Notes under the pieces: model-generated
The model's input: only the letters and a program-made list of their open reading frames with translations
Database searches by the model: none
What the model was told of the DNA's origin: nothing
Assembly (NCBI GenBank): GCA_046349315.1
Contig: JAXMCQ010000010.1
Location: forward strand, 1 to 64,000
DNA length: 64,000 nucleotides
DNA from: JAEUMG01 sp046349315
Lineage (GTDB): Bacteria; Pseudomonadota; Alphaproteobacteria; Rhizobiales; Aestuariivirgaceae
Direction of reading: 5' to 3'
Program-made: the position numbers and the translations under genes
In this document: positions 59,246-64,000 of the stretch, in pieces
Layout of the letters: each line of letters starts with the position of its first letter
Position numbering within the stretch: the stretch's first letter is position 1

Positions 59246-61531
59246 CTACATGCCGGCCGGGACACAGACCTCAGCGACAGCGATCGCCGAGACGTTGACG
59301 ACGCCGCGCGAGGTGACCGAGCCGGTCAGGATGTGGACGGGCTTGGCGGCACCAAGCAGTATGGGGCCGACGGGAAGTGCATCGCCGAAGACCTTCACCG
59401 TCTGGTAGGCGACGTTGGCGGCGCTCAGATCCGACATGATCAACAGATTGGCCACGCCTTTCAAACGCGAATTCGGCAGTTTGCGATCGCGCACACCCTG
59501 AATAAGCGCCGTGTCGGCCTGCATCTCGCCGTCGATCTCGAGTTCCGGGGCGCGTTCGAGCACGATCGAAAGCGCTTTGCGCATCTTGAGCGATGATGGC
59601 GTATCGAAATCGCCGAAATCCGAGTGGCTCACGAGCGCGATCTTCGGCTCCATGCCGAAGCGGCGGACATGATAGGCGCAGAGCAAGACCATCTCGGCAA
59701 TCGCTTCGGCCGATGGGTCGGGCTGCACATGAGTGTCGGCGAGGAAGAAGGCGCCCTTCGAGGTGATCATCAGGCTCATCGCCGCAAATTCATGCGCACC
59801 GGGTGCGAGGCCGATGATATCGCGAATATGACGCAGCTTTGCGCGGTAGCGGCCCTCGAGGCCGCAAATCATCGCATCCGCTTCGCCGCGCGCAACCGCG
59901 AGCGCGGCGATCACCGTCGTGGACGTGCGAACCAATGTGCGCGCCGCATCGGGCGTTACGCCGCGGCGCCCGGCAATATCGACATAGGTCGCGACATAGT
60001 CGCGGTAGCGCGGATCGTCTTCCGGGTTGACGAGATCGAAATCAACGCCAGGCTTGACGGTGAGGCCAAAACGCTTGATGCGCGCTTCTACGACGGCGGG
60101 CCGGCCAATCAAGATCGGGATTGCGATCTTTTCCTCGCGCATCACTTGCGCGGCACGCAAGACGCGTTCGTCCTCGCCATCGGCGTAAATGATACGCTTC
60201 GGAGACTGCTTCGCCGCAGCAAATATGCGCCGCATGATGAAGCCGGAGCGGAAGACGAAGCGCTCGAGGCTTTCTTCGTAAGCCCGGAGATCGGCAATCG
60301 GCCGTGTCGCGACGCCGGTATCCATCGCAGCTTTCGCAATGGCCGGCGCCACACGAAGTATCAATCGCGGATCGAAGGGCGACGGGATCAGGGACTCGCG
60401 ACCGAAGAGGCGTACCTCGCCGCCATAGGCACGGGCTGCCACATCGGACGGGGCTTCGCGCGCAAGTTCGGCAATCGCAGCAACGGCGGCAAGCTTCATC
60501 GGCTCGTTGATGGCGGTGGCGCCGACATCGAGCGCGCCGCGGAACACGTAAGGGAAGCAGAGAACGTTATTCACCTGGTTCGGGTAGTCGGAGCGGCCGG
60601 TGCAGATCATCGCATCGGGCTTCGCAGCAAGTGCCACCTCCGGCATGATCTCAGGCGTCGGATTGGCAAGGGCGAGGATCAACGGGTCTTTCGCCATCGA
60701 CGCCGCCATCTCAGGCTTGAGTACGCCACCGGCCGAGAGACCAAGAAAGATATCGGCGCCGGCAATGACGTCTGCCAATTTGCGCTTGTCGGTCACTTGT
60801 GCAAACCGCGCCTTCCAAGGATCCATGAGTGCGGTGCGGCCCTCATAGACGACGCCCTCGATATCGCTCACCCAGATGTTTTCGCGTTTGGCACCGAGCA
60901 GTAGGAGAAGATCGAGGCAAGCGAGCGCGGCGGCGCCGGCACCAGACGCAACGATCTTCACATCGGCCAGATTCTTGCCGGCGATCGCCAAGGCATTGCT
61001 GACGGCGGCGCCGACGATGATCGCCGTGCCATGCTGATCATCGTGGAAGACTGGAATGCGCATGCGCTCACGCAAGCGCCTTTCGAGCTCGAAGCACTCC
61101 GGTGCCTTGATGTCTTCCAGATTGATGCCGCCGAAGGTCGGCTCGAGTGCCGCGACAATATCGACGAGCTTGTCGACATTCTTCTCGGCCAGTTCGATGT
61201 CGAAGACGTCAATGCCGGCGAATTTCTTGAACAGGACCGCCTTGCCTTCCATGACCGGCTTGGCAGCCAGCGGGCCGATATCGCCAAGGCCAAGCACGGC
61301 CGTTCCGTTCGAAACGACGCCGACGAGATTGGCGCGCGCCGTATAAAGCGCAGCGGTCGCTGGATCATCGCGGATCGCTTCCGAGACGGCTGCGACGCCG
61401 GGCGAATAGGCAAGTGCCAGGTCGCGCTGGTTGGCGAGCGGCTTGGTGGCCTGGATCTCGAGCTTTCCGGGCTTGGGCTCGCGGTGATAGACGAGCGCTC
61501 CGGTCTTGAGATCGGTGGAAATGGTCGACAT
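59246..61531 (-). CDS. maeB: NADP-dependent malic enzyme with phosphotransacetylase-like C-domain
   Basis: A 761-residue MaeB. Residues 1 to about 430 form the malic enzyme part: 'RDLALAYSPGVAAVS', 'VVSNGTAVLGLGDIGPLA', 'PVFHDDQHGTAIIV' and the NAD(P) motif 'KIVASGAGAAALACLDLL'. From about residue 430 to the end is a phosphotransacetylase-like domain ('ANVAYQTVKVFGDALPVGPILLG', given as a marker near residue 715), which in this family is usually regulatory rather than catalytic. It oxidatively decarboxylates malate to pyruvate, supplying NADPH. It stands alone, with GGAAG ahead of the ATG. Confidence 0.95.
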   Translation of the reverse strand: MSTISTDLKTGALVYHREPKPGKLEIQATKPLANQRDLALAYSPGVAAVSEAIRDDPATAALYTARANLVGVVSNGTAVLGLGDIGPLAAKPVMEGKAVLFKKFAGIDVFDIELAEKNVDKLVDIVAALEPTFGGINLEDIKAPECFELERRLRERMRIPVFHDDQHGTAIIVGAAVSNALAIAGKNLADVKIVASGAGAAALACLDLLLLLGAKRENIWVSDIEGVVYEGRTALMDPWKARFAQVTDKRKLADVIAGADIFLGLSAGGVLKPEMAASMAKDPLILALANPTPEIMPEVALAAKPDAMICTGRSDYPNQVNNVLCFPYVFRGALDVGATAINEPMKLAAVAAIAELAREAPSDVAARAYGGEVRLFGRESLIPSPFDPRLILRVAPAIAKAAMDTGVATRPIADLRAYEESLERFVFRSGFIMRRIFAAAKQSPKRIIYADGEDERVLRAAQVMREEKIAIPILIGRPAVVEARIKRFGLTVKPGVDFDLVNPEDDPRYRDYVATYVDIAGRRGVTPDAARTLVRTSTTVIAALAVARGEADAMICGLEGRYRAKLRHIRDIIGLAPGAHEFAAMSLMITSKGAFFLADTHVQPDPSAEAIAEMVLLCAYHVRRFGMEPKIALVSHSDFGDFDTPSSLKMRKALSIVLERAPELEIDGEMQADTALIQGVRDRKLPNSRLKGVANLLIMSDLSAANVAYQTVKVFGDALPVGPILLGAAKPVHILTGSVTSRGVVNVSAIAVAEVCVPAGM

Positions 61532-61602
61532 GGGGGTTTCTTCCGAGATTTGTTGACCGGCAAACTAGACGATGAAGGTTACCAGCGAAAGAAGGCGGCC
61601 AT

Positions 61603-62112
61603 TTACCATTTCGGCTTGCGGCCGCGCCGCCTGGGCGCGAATTGCCGGCCGGTTTCGCCTTCGATTTGTGCGATGAAGGCCGGATCGCCGAAGGGCCGTC
61701 CGCGACTCGTGGCGATCAGAAGCCGGCGGCGGGTTTCTTCGTCAAGCGGCGCCCTGCCCTTCATCGCGCCGGCAATTGCCGCCGCCAATTCCGGTGCTAT
61801 GGGACAGGACTGGAAGCGGCCGGTCCATAGCGCATTGGCGCCGAGGTCGCGATAACGTCCATAGAGCCGATGCGCTTCGCCAACGGCACGGGCGAGGCTA
61901 TCTCGGGTTTGAGGCACCAGAAGCAGTTCGACATGATCGGGCAGGAGCAGCCTGGCCTTGATCGTGACGCCACGCATCTCGGCCTTCTCGGTAAGCAGAC
62001 GGCGATAGCGGGTAAAGTCGCGGGCGTCGCGAAAAAGCGGGACACCCAAGCGAGCATGATGGATAACATGATGGGCGCAGCCCGGAATTATGATGCGGGC
62101 GAGCCTCGCCAT
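61603..62112 (-). CDS. Degenerate REP-associated tyrosine transposase (RAYT/Y1_Tnp-like) relic
   Basis: A 169-residue protein that keeps the RAYT outline: 'MARLARIIIPGCAHHVIHHARLGVPLF' shape at the N-terminus, 'AVGEAHRLYGRYRDLG' shape near residue 80, and the C-terminal 'SRGRPFGDPAFIAQIE ... PRRRGRK' block. The HUH motif, normally N-H-V-H-L, reads D-H-V-E-L, so metal binding is lost. The middle block that contains 'YVALNPVRA' in RAYTs is missing, which explains the short length (usual size is about 220-240). The frame is intact. It is therefore a relic or a repurposed protein. Four families of REP-like repeats occur in the same window. Confidence 0.78.
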   Translation of the reverse strand: MARLARIIIPGCAHHVIHHARLGVPLFRDARDFTRYRRLLTEKAEMRGVTIKARLLLPDHVELLLVPQTRDSLARAVGEAHRLYGRYRDLGANALWTGRFQSCPIAPELAAAIAGAMKGRAPLDEETRRRLLIATSRGRPFGDPAFIAQIEGETGRQFAPRRRGRKPKW

Positions 62113-62176
62113 GCTAAATCTCGGTCATGACCATCGGTTCAAACTACCAGATTCCATCCCCGCGCAGGACCATCGC

Positions 62177-63328
62177 ATGACGCCGACCGAGACCCATCTC
62201 GACAGATTGATCGCCTTTCCGACGGTGAGCCGCGACAGCAATCTCGATCTTATCGATTATGTGCGTGCGACATTCGGCGACTTCGGTATCGCCTCGCAGC
62301 TGGTGCCGAGCGAGGATGGGCGCAAGGCCAATCTCTTCGCAACCATCGGGCCGAAGGACAGACCGGGCATCGTGCTTTCGGGGCACAGCGACGTCGTTCC
62401 GGTCGAGGGCCAGGACTGGACGAGCGATCCGTTCCGGATGGTGGAGCGGGACGGCAAGCTCTATGGCCGCGGCAGCGCCGACATGAAGGGCTTCATCGCC
62501 GCCTGCCTCGCCATGGCGCCGGCGGCGCTCAAGCGCGAACTCACGATCCCCATCCATTTCGCCTTCTCCTATGACGAGGAAGTCGGCTGCCTGGGGGTCA
62601 GGCGATTGATCAGCATGCTGAAGGATGTCGAGCCGCGGCCACGCATGGTCATCATCGGCGAGCCGACTTCGATGCAAGCCGTCACCGCGCATAAGGGCAA
62701 GCTCGGCCGGCGGGTCGTCGCGCATGGGCTCGAGGCGCATTCGAGTCTTGCGCCCATGGGCGTCAATGCGATTTACATGATCTCCGATCTCATCACGGAA
62801 ATCCGCGCGATCCAGGACGACATTGCGCGTAATGGTGCGCGCGACGGCGATTACGAGGTTGCCTATACGACGCTGCATGTCGGCAAGATCAATGGCGGCG
62901 AAGCGCTCAACATCGTGCCGAATCTTTGCCAGATGGATTACGAGGTCCGCCATCTCCCGGCCGATGACGGAGAGGCGGTAATGCAATTGATCGAGCTCAA
63001 GGCCGAGGCAATCGCCGCGCGAGCACGCAAGATCCATCCGCGGGCGCGTTTCGAGTTCACGGCACTTCCGAGCTACCCTGCCCTCGATACCCCGGTCGAC
63101 AGCGAGGCGGTCAATTTCGTCCGTCGGCTGACGGGCGGCAATTCGACCGGCAAGATCAGTTTCGGCACCGAGGGCGGATTGTTCACCCGCGATCTCGGCG
63201 TGCCGGCGGTGGTGTGCGGGCCGGGCTCGATCGCGGTCGCGCACAAGCCCGACGAATATATCTCGCGCGAGCAGCTCAAGCAGTGCGATGCCATGCTGGC
63301 CCGGCTTATCGATGCACTGGCAGTCTAA
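62177..63328 (+). CDS. argE: M20 family peptidase, acetylornithine deacetylase-like
   Basis: A 383-residue metallohydrolase. 'VLSGHSDVVPVEGQDW' gives the first zinc His and its partner, 'YGRGSADMKGF' the bridging Asp, and 'FAFSYDEEVGCLG' the catalytic Glu and zinc Glu; 'RMVIIGEPTSMQ' follows and the late His is in 'VAHKPDEYI'. The lid domain is about 180-300. The start at ATG 62177 with AGGA upstream is chosen; the frame is open back to 62090 but this overlaps the divergent transposase relic. It probably makes ornithine from N-acetylornithine, though relatives act on other N-acyl amino acids. Confidence 0.9.
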   Translation: MTPTETHLDRLIAFPTVSRDSNLDLIDYVRATFGDFGIASQLVPSEDGRKANLFATIGPKDRPGIVLSGHSDVVPVEGQDWTSDPFRMVERDGKLYGRGSADMKGFIAACLAMAPAALKRELTIPIHFAFSYDEEVGCLGVRRLISMLKDVEPRPRMVIIGEPTSMQAVTAHKGKLGRRVVAHGLEAHSSLAPMGVNAIYMISDLITEIRAIQDDIARNGARDGDYEVAYTTLHVGKINGGEALNIVPNLCQMDYEVRHLPADDGEAVMQLIELKAEAIAARARKIHPRARFEFTALPSYPALDTPVDSEAVNFVRRLTGGNSTGKISFGTEGGLFTRDLGVPAVVCGPGSIAVAHKPDEYISREQLKQCDAMLARLIDALAV

Positions 63329-63392
63329 CATGTTAGCACTCATTCCCTAGATAGGCAAAATAGTCCTTGCATACGTTCCCGATAAGTTCTAT

Positions 63393-63489
63393 ATCAGCGG
63401 CAGACGTGTCGTGCCTACCGCTGATTGACATCGTGAAGATGAGGCCAGGATCGGGGCCCGAAATCCGATCCACTGCAGGAGGGCCCCGA
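63393..63489. promoter_or_regulatory. Two inverted repeats upstream of the hydratase gene
   Basis: ATCAGCGG (63393-63400) and CCGCTGAT (63418-63425) form a perfect 8-base pair of arms. TCGGGGCCC (63451-63459) and GGGCCCCGA (63481-63489) form a perfect 9-base pair, and a third TCGGGGCCC occurs at 63548-63556. The 258-base gap between the deacetylase stop and the hydratase start holds no gene. Operators or a structured 5' leader are both possible. Confidence 0.42.
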
Positions 63490-63587
63490 AAGGGCGCGCC
63501 ACCCGGGGAAGCGTTTGGCCAACGCGAACCGGAAGGGCCGACGACCTTCGGGGCCCTGCCCTGCTGTTCCGCTGCCTGGAGGTTGCC

Positions 63588-64000
63588 ATGAGCGAGGACA
63601 AGATCGGACAAGCCTCGCAAATGATCAGCGAGATGAGGCTCGCTGGCGGTCCGGTCGACCTCGCTCTCGAGTTGCGGCCGGCGAGCGAGGCCGAAGGATA
63701 CCGAGTCCAGGCGATCGCAAATCGGATCCTCGCCGCATCGGGCCTCGGCGCTGTTGTCGGACACAAGATCGGCTGCACCACCCCCGTCATGCAGGCGTTT
63801 CTCGGAATTCACTCGCCATGTTCCGGGGAAGTCTTCGAACTCACCGTCGCGCATGAGCGGGCACGGCTGCGCGCCGAGGACTATCGCCGGCTCGGCGTCG
63901 AATGCGAGATCGTGGTCGCGCTTGCACGCGACATCGAAGCGAGGGATGCGCCCTTCACAGCCGCAAGCGTCGCGGAAGCGGTGGGCGCGGTCATGGCCGG
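63588..64000 (+). CDS. 2-keto-4-pentenoate hydratase/fumarylacetoacetate hydrolase-type protein (3' end cut by window)
   Basis: The N-terminal 137 residues are visible. 'VGHKIGCTTPVMQAFLGIHSPCSGEVFE' shape (about residues 60-88) and 'GVECEIVVALARDIEARDAPFTAAS' shape (about residues 103-127) are diagnostic of the MhpD/hydratase-decarboxylase branch of the FAH superfamily. The Glu pair 'ECEI' is part of the metal site. GGAGG lies 5 bases before the ATG. The rest runs off the right edge, so the pathway (aromatic meta-cleavage or sugar acid) cannot be told. Confidence 0.85.
   Translation, partial: MSEDKIGQASQMISEMRLAGGPVDLALELRPASEAEGYRVQAIANRILAASGLGAVVGHKIGCTTPVMQAFLGIHSPCSGEVFELTVAHERARLRAEDYRRLGVECEIVVALARDIEARDAPFTAASVAEAVGAVMA

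Noticed and set aside
59624..60904. A 426-codon plus-strand frame opposite maeB
   Set aside because: It is a shadow of a well-conserved gene and shows antisense composition.
63333..63854. A 173-codon minus-strand frame opposite the hydratase gene
   Set aside because: It overlaps the well-supported hydratase N-terminus and two inverted repeats, with no family features.

Overview
The window reads as a chromosomal segment of a GC-rich alphaproteobacterium, most likely order Hyphomicrobiales (Rhizobiales). The support is a dense set of ABC importers with their own dehydrogenases, IclR/RpiR/SorC regulators, an erythritol-type isomerase pair, a MaeB malic enzyme with a phosphotransacetylase-like tail, a class III cyclase with TolB-like and TPR parts, and several families of short palindromic intergenic repeats. 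No rRNA, tRNA, CRISPR array, prophage or complete insertion sequence was recognised. Almost all of it looks like accessory catabolic DNA.

Layout. 1-12.9 kb: an IclR-centred catabolic locus. On the minus strand are a class III aminotransferase, a diverged GcvPA/GcvPB-like pair, a xylose-isomerase-like TIM barrel, an ATP-NAD kinase/AcoX-like protein, an aldo/keto reductase fused to a Rid domain, and a polar amino acid ABC importer. On the plus strand are IclR, a 3-hydroxyacyl-CoA-type dehydrogenase and a beta-keto acid cleavage enzyme. 13.1-15.0 kb: a predicted membrane adenylate cyclase. 15.2-20.2 kb: a spermidine/putrescine-type ABC importer with an SDR. 20.4-22.6 kb: a small accessory patch of unknown genes with an XRE regulator. 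23-28.8 kb: a fused 2Fe-2S/FAD dehydrogenase, an SDR, a SelA-like PLP enzyme, RpiB-like and TPI-like isomerases, and an N-formylglutamate amidohydrolase-like protein. 28.9-34.1 kb: RpiR, a glutamine-synthetase-like ligase, an amidohydrolase, an isochorismatase-like hydrolase and an aminotransferase. 35-42.4 kb: glycan genes (GH3, a glycoamylase-like/GH144-like protein, GH13) around an ABC protein whose ATPase motifs are all lost. 42.3-48 kb: a 2-oxo acid dehydrogenase E1alpha/E1beta/E2 operon with a SAF-domain oxidoreductase and a PfkB kinase. 48.2-58.4 kb: a CUT1-type carbohydrate ABC importer, a SorC regulator, two unknown proteins and a B12-type diol dehydratase with fused large and medium subunits. 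58.6-64 kb: two small proteins, maeB, a degenerate REP-associated transposase, an M20 deacetylase and a truncated hydratase.

The genes fall into import-plus-oxidation modules, each beside a regulator. The strongest novelty candidates are three. (1) The IclR locus carries a GcvPAB-like pair with altered canonical motifs, no GcvH or GcvT nearby, and a reductase-Rid fusion lacking the Rid arginine. (2) The diol dehydratase appears changed at substrate-contact positions and has no reactivase in view. (3) The glycan locus contains a pseudo-ATPase ABC protein. Four families of palindromic repeats occur in the same window as a transposase relic that has lost its HUH pair.

All family calls come from reading the sequence and from remembered family motifs. 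No database search or structure prediction was run. Residue comparisons with named enzymes should be checked by alignment.
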